64,000 nucleotides of DNA from Anodontia alba (taxonomy: Eukaryota; Mollusca; Bivalvia; Lucinida; Lucinidae), in NCBI GenBank assembly GCA_964016985.1, contig OZ024831.1:21876609-21940608 (forward strand), in the 5' to 3' direction. The notes beneath the pieces are model-generated. The model had not been told where the DNA came from. It saw nothing but the letters and a program-made list of their open reading frames with translations, and ran no database searches. Every line of letters begins with the position of its first letter. Within the stretch, counting starts at the first letter, position 1. This document shows positions 10,745 through 22,700 of this stretch, piece after piece. The position numbers and the translations under genes are program-made.

Positions 10745-13700
10745 CTGTAAAAGATAAAAAATATATTTAGCATGCTGTGTAAAAATTTCAGATGAGAGTT
10801 TGAAAAAATGCTCTCTTTTCCAAACAAGAATTCCGCGGAAGGCGTCATCGCACCTGCTGGCGCAAAAGTCACAGGAGCCACAATCAGAATGTGGTTATTA
10901 AATAAGTTTATTTCATTCTTAGCAGTGCTTACTTGGAAAACTGGGTTGAAAAAAATGTAGACAAAGTGCCAAGTGGGGCATATATATTCCAGGCCAGTCC
11001 CATTCCCTCTAATGGCTATATCTTCAGCACTGACTTTTCGTATCATACAGCCCAATGATAATGGAACATTGACGTAAAATGTGTAAAAGTCACTGGAGCA
11101 TGAAATTTAGGTCAAGGTCACGGGTCAAGGTACCTGCTAATTCAGTACATCAAGGAGAAGCACAATGCAAGGTATGGTGGTTGTAGGCCTTATAGTTGAG
11201 GAGTTATCAAACATCAACGTAAAATTTGTCAAATATAGGTCAAGGTCACTGGGTCAAGGTACCTGCCAAGCCAGTGCAATGAGGTGAAGCACTATGCAAG
11301 GTTTAGTGGTTGTAGGTCTTATATTTGAGGAGATACCGAACATCAATATAAAATGTGTCAAAGTCACTGGAGTGCACAATATAGGTCAAGGTCACCAGGT
11401 CAAGGTATCTGTCGAGTCAGTACATTGAGAAGAAGTGCTACATAAGGTTTGGTGGTTGAAGGCCTTACAGTTGAGGACATATGGAAGGGTGACGTACACG
11501 GTGTAAAAGTCAATGGAGCGTGAAATATAGGTCAAGGTCACCCAGTCAAGGTACCTGCAGAGTTCGTACATTGAGGAGAAGCACTATGCAAGGTTTGATG
11601 GTTGTAGGCCTTATAGTTGAGGAGATATTGAACGTTGACATAAAATGTGTAAAAGGCACTGGAGCGCAAAATATAGGTCAAGGTCACCGGGTCAAGATAC
11701 CTGCCAAGTCAGTACATATTGGAGAAGCACTATGCAAGGTTTGGTAGCTAGAGGTCTTACACTTGAAAAGATCTGGAACGTTGACGTAAATTATGTTAAA
11801 GTCACTGCAGCCAAAATATAGGTCAAGGTCACCAGGTCAAAGTATCTGCTAAGTCAGTACATTGAGGAGAAGCACTTTGCAAGGTTTGATGGTTGTAGGC
11901 CTTATAGTTGAGGAGATATTGAATGTCGACGCAAAATATGTCAAAGTCACTGGAGCGCAAAATATAGGTCAAGGTCACCGGGTCAAGGTACCTGCCAAGT
12001 CTGTACCTCTAGGAGAAGCACTATGCAAGGTTTGGTAGTTGTACGCCTTATAGTTGAGAAGATCTGGAATGTCAACGTAAATTGTGTCAAAGTCAATGGA
12101 GCGCAAAATATAGGTCAAGGTCACTGGGTCAACATATCTGCCAAGTCAGGAGGTCAGGGAGATGTGTCATGCAAGGTATGATGGTTGTTGTAGAATTGTA
12201 GTTGATTAGAATACTAACTTTGACGTAAATGTCAAACTTCCACATAACAGAACTGTTAAGAGACAGATGGACGGACGAACGGACAGACGAATGGAAAAGC
12301 GGGCACCTATGTTGCAAAGTCAGGAGGTCAGGGAGATATTTCATACAAGGTTTGATGGCTGTTTAGTCTTGTAGTTGATTAGAATACTAACTTTGACATA
12401 AATGTCGAACTTCGACATGACAGAACTGTTAAGAGACGGACGGACGGACAGACAGACGAACAGACAGACGAATGGAAAAGTGGGCACCTATGGCGCAAAG
12501 TCAGGAGGTCAGGGAGATGTTTCATGCAAGGTTTGATGGTTGTTTAGTCTTGTAGTTGATTAAAATACTAACTTTGACATAAATGTCGAACGTCGACATA
12601 AATGTTGACAGACGGACAGACAAATGGACAGACAAACGGAAAAGCGGACGCCTATGCTGCAAAGTCAGGAGGTCAGGGAGATGTTTCATGCAAGGTTTGA
12701 TGGTTGTTTAGTCTTGTAGTTGATTAGAATACTAACTTTGACATAAATGTCGAACGTCGACATAAATGTTGACAGACGGACGGACGGACGGACGGACTGA
12801 CGGACGGACGGACGGACGGACGGACGGACGGAAAATCGGACGCCTATATCGCACCCTGCTACAAGCAGGTGCGATAAAAATTAGATTCTGACACTTCATG
12901 CAATGAAATGTCAAATCCTATTTTCTGGGAAAAATAATAAAATTATCATCATCAATTTGCCATCTGCTGAATTTACCCAGAGAAAGGTAATATTTAAAGG
13001 TACTATGTTGTTTTGTGTGTGTGTGTGTGGGAGGGGGGGTATTTCATTCATATCCAGTTGGTGATAAATGTTTGTGGTGTGTGTGCGTGTGTGTGTGTAC
13101 ATATTTTTCCACCAAAAACATCATGCTGTTATGCATTGGAACTGCCTAAAATAGAATTGACAAACCAAGCATGTTTTGCAGATCTGTACACTGAAACCCT
13201 GATAAGACTGCATGGAAGAGTAAGAAGTTCTATAACCTCTCTGTTCACATATGGCTGAACTTGTATTTCTGTCTTTCTGATGTACGAGGGTCGTGCAACA
13301 AGTTCTGTCCCTAATAGGCTTCCTTAGTTTTATCCCAGGTATATTTTAAAATGCTTCACTGCACTTGAATGGTGTGCTGAGTAGCTAACGATACCCATTT
13401 ATTTCGTGCAAATTGCTTTCCAGCTGACCGAGTTATTTCAAATTGAAATAGATGCAGTCATATACACTGACCAATTTACTTGTTACATTGGAACTTAAAT
13501 GCCACATTAGGCTTAATATAGATTCAAAGCAGATATTTAATGAATTGTGTGGTATATATGGACCTCAGACCATTTCAATGCGCACAGTTTTTAGGTGGGT
13601 TAAAGCTTTTAAAGATGGGAAATTTTCTGTTGAAGATGATACCCGTCTTGGAAAGCCTAAAACCTCTGTTACCAAGGCTAACATCGCTGCTGTAAAGATT

Positions 13701-16700
13701 GTGGTCGAACAGGATGCGCGATTGTCTGTCAGAGATATAGCTAGTTGTACTGGCATATCAGAAGGCAATGTGCAAACAAGTCTGAAAAAGCGTTTGGACC
13801 TGAGAAAGGTTTGCATTAGGTGGGTACCTCATTTGCTCACTGAGGAGCAAAAGACACAATGCCTTAAAATGTGCCCTGGAACTTTTGAAAACATACAAAG
13901 GCTGTAATAGTCGGGTTATTTCTAATTTGCTAACAGGTGATGAAACCTGGGTGCACAAATTTGAGCAACAAAGAAGGGTTGATAATAAGCAATGGAAGTG
14001 AAAAGATCTAAAACGCCCATGTATTGCCAAGAGAACCATAAGTTCAAAAAAGATGTTGCATGCAATTTTCTTTAATTCAAGTAGACCAGTCGTTCAAGTG
14101 GCCTGTCCATCCGGTCATACAGTCACTGGCTGATATTACAAGAATTCTGTACAGAAGAAAGTGAAAGAGTTTTACAATAAGAAACAATCAAGCAAAGGAT
14201 GGTCAGGAGTCCACCTTTTACATGAAAATGCCTCCTCTCATAAGTGTGAGGTTGTTAAGTCTTTTTTTGGCTTCTGAAAAGGTGAAAGTTTTAAACCATC
14301 CACCTTATTCACCTGACCTGAGTCCCTGTGACTTCTTTTTATTTCCAAGGCTTAAGAAAATGCTTTCTGGAAATAAGTATACGTCTAGAAGTTCTCTTGG
14401 CAGCGCTATTTATAAGTGTCTTCAACAGATACCAAAAGAAGACTATTTATCTGCTTTTCGCGGCTGGGTAAAAAGGTTACAAAAATGTGTTTCAGTAAAG
14501 GGGGAATACTTTGAAGGTTTGTAATAACCATCCACCTTATTCACCTGACCTGAGTCCCTGTGTCTTCTTTTTATTTCCAAGGCTTAAGAAAATGCTTTCT
14601 GGAAATAAGTATACGTCTAGAAGTTCTCTTGGCAGCGCTATTTATCAGTGTCTTCAACAGATACCAAAAGAAGACTATTTATCTGCTTTTCGCAGCTGGG
14701 TAAAAAGGTTACAAAAATGTGTTTCAGTAAAGGGGGAATACTTTGAAGGTTTGTAATAAAAATATGTTTGATAAAACGTAGCACTGAAGTAATCCAAACC
14801 CAGTGACAAAACTTTTTCCAGGACCCTCGTACTGCAGGTTGTTCTCAAATTAATTTACAGATCTTCAGCATATTGAGTTTAAATATCAATAGACATTTTA
14901 AAATATGTTCTTATTTTTTTTCCTGAAAACAGGGCTCTAAAAAGAACTCAATTAATATCAAGCCCTATTTTCTAGAAATATAAGTATTTAAAAATACAAT
15001 TCATCTATCTGCTATTCAGCTGAAAAATACATAAGGTTAACACGATAGTTTCAAGGTTCTAGATAAGGGGGTATCAAGATAAAAATATATTTTCTTATTT
15101 CTCCATGTGGATACTGATTAGAAACTACTCAGTGAGGCACTTCTAATGAATACTTGCAACACAAGTTTCAGTGAAAAAAATTTATCAATATTTTCTGGTT
15201 GGCAGCCATGACTTGTTTAGAGCTGTATAAAATTGTTTACCTGATATAGGAGATATAAGACAACCACTGTAGATAGACTGGTATTGTGTCAAAATTCACA
15301 AAAAATCCACTAAACAAAAGTAGAGGAATGGCTGTTACTGGCCCCATAAATACCGCAACCTGAAAACAATATACATGTACACATTTAACTCTTAAAGGGC
15401 TATTTAAAACAAAATTGTAGCAGACGACATTCTAAATTTTATTATTTTTCAGGGAAAATAAGGCTTGACAGTTCAAGTGACTTGTCTGCTAAGCAGACAA
15501 GCAGACAATTGACATGAAATGCCATGCCTTATTTTCTCTAGAAAATACAAAATCAAAATGTTGTCTGCTGTAGTTCTGATTAGCACTTTAAGAGTTAATC
15601 TAATATGGTTTTCTAGTTTGAGAATTGATTTTATTGACATTTCTTAATTAAATTTTTACTTCACATAAACACAAATTATCACTTCCAACATTTCAGCTGC
15701 TAGGCCTTTCTAAAGGTATTTCATATTTATATCTATATTTTCAATACTACTGCATCTGTACAAATTTAATGATATTTTACTCACTTGTAGAGATGTTGCT
15801 GCTCCTATGAGTAGTCCTAGAGATTGGGCAACTAAGGACGTCTGGGTAGCTAGAGTAAGGAACATTACAAAGCGGAGAAAATCACTCGGCTGAGAGGTCA
15901 TCCAGTAAACAATGCTGCCATACATGACCGGAAATATTATCTGAAATAAAGATAAAGCACTGGATTAGAGATATGTCCAGATATTAGTTTTATCTTTTTT
16001 TTTTCAATGAAAACATCTTGTGGGTTCTTATTATAAGTGCCTAGCCAAGGTGCTTTTAAAGAGTACCACCACAAATGTTTTCATGAAAAGAAAAATGAGG
16101 GAGTGCACTACAAAACCTACAATAAGACTTGTGCGACCAGTGAAGACTCTGATCAGACTGCGCATCCACAAAGTCTGACCAGTCTTTGCTGATCGCATGT
16201 GCCTTCTACAGCCTCCAGGCTATCCAAAGAGCATAAACGAGAACCCTCGCTATACTGGGTAAACATATAGGCTGATCTGAGTCTTTGCTGGTTGCACAGG
16301 TCTTATTGTAGGTTTTGTCGCGCGCTGGCTTAAATATCAACAGTTCTGATTAGAATATACCATATTTACCCTTAGTATACATACACCTAATATCTCCTTA
16401 ACCCTTCTCTTGGTGAACATGACATGCCCTGTCTTAGCAAACAGTGTAGATCCAGATCAGTTGGCTTCTGAAGAAACCAACTGATCTGGATCTGCACTGT
16501 TTGTCATTAAATATGTGAACGTCTATCAAAAACTTGGATCAAGTAATTTGATTGGCTCGAAATTAGTAGTGGGCGTGGCATCTTAATTTATTCAGCAGGA
16601 CAAGGGTTAACATGCATACTGTATTTACCCTAAGTATTCGGACACCTCAACTGCTTACAATATTTGTTCTAAAATCTGAACAAGTATAATTTACTCTCCC

Positions 16701-19700
16701 ATGTTGTCTAAAAATTGCTGGATGAGTGGCAAACAGTGTTGACCCTGATGAGACGCTGCATTCTATGGTACTTGTGCACTTTGTTTGTCAGAAACTGACA
16801 ACTGCCTTCTTGAATCAGTGGAAGGGAGAGAATGACCATAGGAAATACTCCATGAGAGAATGTTGCCGGACCGGCAGGGCTTGAACCTGCGACCTCCTAA
16901 TCACCAGTCGGACGTACATCCGACTGAGCCACCGAAGCTGGCCTGTATTACCATGATTATCGCTTATCTGATGCTATCGTACAAATAACGTCTCACTGGG
17001 AGCTCTGGAATACATAAATCTCCATCTTACCTGAAAAGGCATGTCAGCCATAGTTTTAGCCCAGTAATAGGCCTTCAGACTGTACCAGTAGTTAAGATGT
17101 TCCCTCACAAATACTGCCATTTCCATAGGGACTGAAATATGCCAAATTTATTAACTGTATAGTTTACTTTTGAAGTATGAGACAAGTACGTGTTAAATAT
17201 CTAAGGGTGGAATAGTTTGTTTGAAGTATGAAGTAGGTATGTGTTAACCTTACCTTTCTCTGGGCTAATTCAGCAGATGACATATTGGTGATATTTTTCT
17301 TATTTTTCCCAGAAAAAAGGATCTGAAATTTCATGCAAATTGTCTCCACTGGAGACAATTTGCATGAAATTTCAAATATTGTTTTCTGGAAAAAATAAGA
17401 AAAATATTTCAAAATGCCATCTGCTGAAAAGTTTACCTAGCGTGCTTACCAGTGAAAGGTAAAAAAGTGAGATTTCTTTATTTTCAAAACTGTCACTAAG
17501 GTATTTAATGTGTGGAAGACACAACACAAAAAAGTTCACATGAGTACTGTTGGCATGAAAACTTTATGTAGTTCCAAAGTATGATCAATTGGCATGACGT
17601 ATTATCATGTAGGGCAAGAAAAATATGAAAATTTCAGATAAAATATACATATCTGACTTACATGTGAAAACTGTAGCCATGATACATGTGAGAACTACAC
17701 ACATGACATACATGCAAGAACTGAAGGCATGAGATACTTCCATGCCATCAATATCCACGAAAGAATGTTGCCCAACCCAGTGGAGATCGCACCTGCGACC
17801 TCCTGATCATCAGTAGGACACACATCCAACTGAGCCACTGAGGCCTGCTTGAGAATTGTAGGCATAGGATACCTACATGTCAGTACTGTAAGCATGATGT
17901 ACTAACATGTTAGAACTGTAGAAATAAGATACCTACATGTGAATACCAGAGGCATGAGATACTTTCATGTTAGAACTGTAGGCATGAAGTACTTACATGT
18001 GAGAACTGCAGGCATGAGATAATTAAATGTGAGTAGGCATGAGGTACTTACATGTGAGAATTGTAGGCATGAGGTACATACATGTGAGAACTGCAGGCAT
18101 GAGGTACTTACATTTGAGTACTGTAGGTATGAGGTACTTAAATATGAGAACAGTAGGCATGATGTACTTACATGTGAGAACTGTAGGCATGAGTATGTGA
18201 GACCTGTAGGCATGAGGTACATACATATGAGAACTGTAGGCATGAGGTACTTACATGTGAAAACTGTAGGAATGAGGTACTTACATGTGAGAACTGTAGG
18301 CATGAGATACTTACATGTGAGAACTGCAGGTATAAAGTTTTTATGTGTGAGAACTGCAAGCATGAGGTACTTTTGTGTGAAAACTGTAGGCATGAGATAT
18401 TTACATGTGAGAGCTGTAGGCATGGGATACTTATGTGTCAGAACTGTAGGTATGAGATACATGTGAGAACTGAAGGCATGAGATACTTACATGTGAGAAC
18501 TGTAGGCATGAGGTACTTACATGTGAGAACTGTAGGCATGAGATACTTACATGTGAGAACTGTAAGCATGAGATACTTACATGTTAGAACTGTAGGCATG
18601 AGATACTTACATGTGAGAACTGAAGGCATGAAATACTTACATGTGAGAACTGTAGGCATGAGTGCTGAGAACATTAAGAAGAGCATACAGAAGAATAGAC
18701 ATCCTGCATTATTAAGAACCTTTGTAGAATCATTTCCAATACCCAGATATAACAATCCAATTAGAATGCCCACAACAAGATGGGCAATTAGGCGAAGACG
18801 TGTCAGAGTCTGAAATAGAAGAAATATAAACATTATTAATCAGGGCCCAGTTGTTCAAAGCGTCGTTAGCTTAACGAGCTCGTTAAGGGTCATTTGGTTA
18901 ACTGTTTTAGCGGATTCAATATACAGTATTCTGAAATTTTTTGCTGAAAAAATGTGAGTAGCTTTTGCATTGCAAAAGCTACTCACAATTTTTCAGCAAA
19001 AAATTTAAAATGTGAGTAGCTTTTGCATTGCAAAAGCTACTCACAATTTTTCAGCAAAAAATTTCAGCATATTTGCGTGTCACTCAATGTAAATTTTAAC
19101 GAATGGTTAACTAACGATGTTGTTAGCTTTGAACAACTGGGCCCAGATATAGTTCTAGTTAAATAATCAGGAAGTCCTCATAAATGTTTTTCTTACTTCT
19201 CCACAAAAACATGTGGGACTCGTTTAAATGGCTTTTTTGAGGCGCTTCTTATTTGTACCTACAACATGTTTTCGTGCAAAAATAGAATAAGGAGATAATT
19301 TGCATGTTTCATGGCCTATTTTCTAGGAAAAATAAGATAAATATCATCAAATTGGTTGTCTACTGAATAAGCCCAAAGAGAGGTAAAGAGTAAATAGCTG
19401 ATACTTGTATGAAATAAAACTGAATCTGAATTTCTGTTGACTGAAGATCTTAGAATAGCATGTAGATCATTTTTTTTTTTTTTTTTTTTTTTTTTTTGAT
19501 TTGGAGTTTTATGGCCCAGTTTACATGGTTGAGGTCATGTGAGCCAGTCATTTAACATTTTCACACTTTTCCTGGGCAGTCATAGTCCTCTAATCAACCT
19601 TTAACAGTGGAAGGGGTTGAATGACAGTAAAAATTATTGGAATTGCAACAGCTTAGCTTGATTTGCCTCTAAAAACTTTTAACCAAAAACTTTAACATAA

Positions 19701-22700
19701 TTTTTTTCTAAGTCTATGACTTTGACCTCAAGGTCACTCATGTGAGTCTGGTTGGCACAGCATGGAACTTCAGACCAGTATCTAACATCAGAGCATCCAT
19801 CCTGAGGTTCAGGAGATATAACCTTTTAAAAACTTGAAACAAATTCTTGAACCAACACTGATGCCGATGCGGACATCAATGCCAATGCCATGGTGACTGC
19901 TGCAGCTCTACCTGTATTTCTGTACAGGCAAGCTAAAAATAAAATCTTCTGATCAAGGAGATAGCTACCAAACTTTTGTTGAATATGACAGTATTTACCC
20001 AAAATATTTATACACTTATGCCTAAGCAAACAGTGTCTATCCTCATCAGAGCAAAAAGCAGCAGTTGATCTGGATCTATAATGTTTGTCATTTATCCTGC
20101 AGTTATCACATGATCAAACAGTCAAAGTAACTTGTGCAAATTTTATGATCAGTATTATGGTTAATACAGTATCATTCATCTGTCATCTCCTCTCTATTAT
20201 CTGCCGACAGATAAGGATCAAACTGATACTTACTGTGTCCCTCATAATGGACATGAAGGTACGTATAAAGAGAATCCTGAACTGTGTAAAGGAACTGGTA
20301 CTAAACCCGTGGTTCTCTTGCTGCCCATGTACATCCTGTAAATATATGGACCAAAAATATTAAGTACTCAGTCCCAACTGCTAAAAATAATATAGGGTTA
20401 TTGCACCGATATTGGTGAATATTGTCCTGCTTTGGGATATCAAAGGATGCGAGCAAGCTCGCATCCTTTGATATCCCAATGCAGGAAAATACAAGCAAGC
20501 TTGCGTCCTTTGATATCCCAATGCAGAGGAAAATACAAGCAAGCTTGCGCCCTTTGATATCCTAATGCAGGAAAATACAAGCAAGCTTGTGTCCTTTGAT
20601 ATCCCAATGCAGGAAAACACTAGCAAGCTTGCATCCTTTGATATCCCATTGCAGGAAAATGCCATCAAGCTTGGGCCCTTTGATATCCCAATGCAGGAAA
20701 ATATGAGCAAGCTTGTATCAGAGCCTGCACAAATGCGTGACAAATTTTGGCATGACGTCAATGCCCTAGGATGTCATCAAAAAACAAAGCCATGTAACAA
20801 TAACAGGCATTTGAGTAAGAGTGCAATATCAAATAACTGTGCTGACACCAAGTGATATTGGCACGCTTTCTCCAAAGATTTTATCACATATTTTTAATCA
20901 TTCAATATTTATACCTATATAATAACATGAATTATCAGCTGACGATTCATAAATTAATTTGACTTTTCTCTGAGCTCACATTACATTTCATCTTACATCA
21001 AAATGGTTCAGGTAAAGACAAATATTTCCCTATAAGTTGTCAACTTTTGATAGACAGCTGCTCAATTTCAATAACCACCACCTATTTCATGGGATTTGAT
21101 TGACACCTTATGTAAGGACAAGGTCAAATGAGTGCTTGATATGACATACAACCTGTAGATTTCAGCTTGTTCATTTAACCCTTAAAGCGCCAGTCACAAC
21201 TATTGTCGTCTGCTTGTGATTTTAAAAGTCATTTTTGCAAACAGTGTGGACCCAGATCAGACTGCTCCTTTAGAAGCAGTCTGATCAGGATCCACACTGT
21301 TTGCCTGTATGCAAAAATAGGTTTGAAAAGTCTGCAAGAATATTCAGCAGACGACATAAACGGACGACATTTTCAGATGCAGTTTTTCTTGGAGCTTTAA
21401 GGGTTAAAATATCTGTCAGTTGTAGTTTTCAGTTTGAGTTTTGATTTTTTTGACAATTCATGTCAACACTATTATTTTGATGACTTAGTTTGATTTTGAG
21501 AGTTGAGTTATTAACCTGCTACTTTCCAACTAAATTCTTTTAAACTGGAAACTTAAAAGATGCAGCTACTTTGTGGCAGCAAAACTTCAACAAGATCTGT
21601 CGCCAGACAAGACAGCTCGCTTGATATTGCACATTTTGTTTTTGGAAAATTCTAAGTCTGTGACCTTGATTTTGACATGACCTGGGGGTGTGGGGAGAGG
21701 GGAGAGGATTGCACTGTGCAAAATTTTCATCAAACCAAAGGTAAATCAAAATCAGTGATAAGGTTAGGAAATAATGAGGTATTAAAAATTTAAAAGAAAA
21801 CTTTAATATTTTTAAAATTCTAAGTCTGTGACCTCAACCTCAAGGTCACAGTCATAAGTGCTGATGGTGCTGATAAAAGCTTTGGACCAGTGTATATCAT
21901 GATACCAGATATAAATTAAATCCATCGTTTGGTTTAGAAGCAATGAGGTCCTAAAAACTTTGATGTAAATTTTGACATGACTATGACCTTGACCTTAACA
22001 TAAACTAGGGGGTTGGGGATGGAAGTGGGCATAATTTTGGACCAATATGTATCATCATACCAAAGATGAATCAAATCCATGATAAGGTTAGGAAATAATG
22101 AGGTGTTAAAAACTTTAACGAAAACTTTAACATTTAAATTCTAAGTCTGTGACCTTGACATCAAGGTCAGGGTCATGAGTGCTGATGGTGCTGAAAAAAA
22201 TTTTTGACCAGTATCTATCATGATACCAAATAGGAACTAAATCCATCATTTAGTTTAGAAGTAATGAGATCCTAAAAACTTTGATGAAAAATTTTAACAT
22301 GAAAATTCTAAGTCTGTGACCTTGACCTTGACATAACCTAGGGTGGTGGGGATGGTACTGTGCAAAATTTTGGACCAATATGTATCATCATACCAAAGAT
22401 GAATAAAATCGGTGATAAGGTTAGGAAATAATGAGGTCTTAAAAACTTAAACGAAAACTTTAACATTTAAATTCTAAGTCTGTGACCTCAATCTCAAGGT
22501 CAGGTCATGAGTACTGATGGTGCTGATAAAAACTTTTGACCAGTATCTATCATGATACCAAACAAGTACTAAATCTATCATTTAGTTTAGAAGTAATGAG
22601 ACTCTAAAAGCTTTGACGTAAAATTTTAACATGAAAATCCTAAGTCTGTGACCTTGACATAATCTAGGGTGGTGGAGATGGTACTGCGCAAAATTTTGGA

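Larger units (their letters stand above)
13285..14829 (+). mobile_element. mariner element (dead), inside the last ABCG intron
   Basis: Inverted ends CGAGGGTCGTGCAACAAGTT (left) and the related inverse at 14806-14829 are flanked by TA at 13283-13284 and 14830-14831, the mariner target duplication. The 1545-bp body holds a broken transposase in the same orientation. A 232-bp internal tandem duplication makes it longer than the usual 1.3 kb. Its orientation is opposite to the host gene. Confidence 0.92.

Noticed and set aside
10745..11055. Extension of the last ABCG exon upstream (frame open to about 11055)
   Set aside because: A good acceptor (TTTTACAG) at 10745 joins the previous exon in phase, and the extra residues show no transporter similarity. 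AT-rich chance opening is the simpler reading.
12774..12835. CRISPR-like or telomere-like repeat
   Set aside because: It is a plain GGAC tetranucleotide run at the end of a tandem unit, with no spacers, and the genome is eukaryotic.
18029..18813. Two long plus-strand frames rich in [14 protein letters not shown] repeats
   Set aside because: They are the reverse reading of the 30-bp minisatellite; any stop-free phase stays open through every unit. There is no start context or non-repeat domain.
20085..20363. Plus-strand frame over 20234-20335
   Set aside because: It is the opposite strand of a confirmed ABCG exon.
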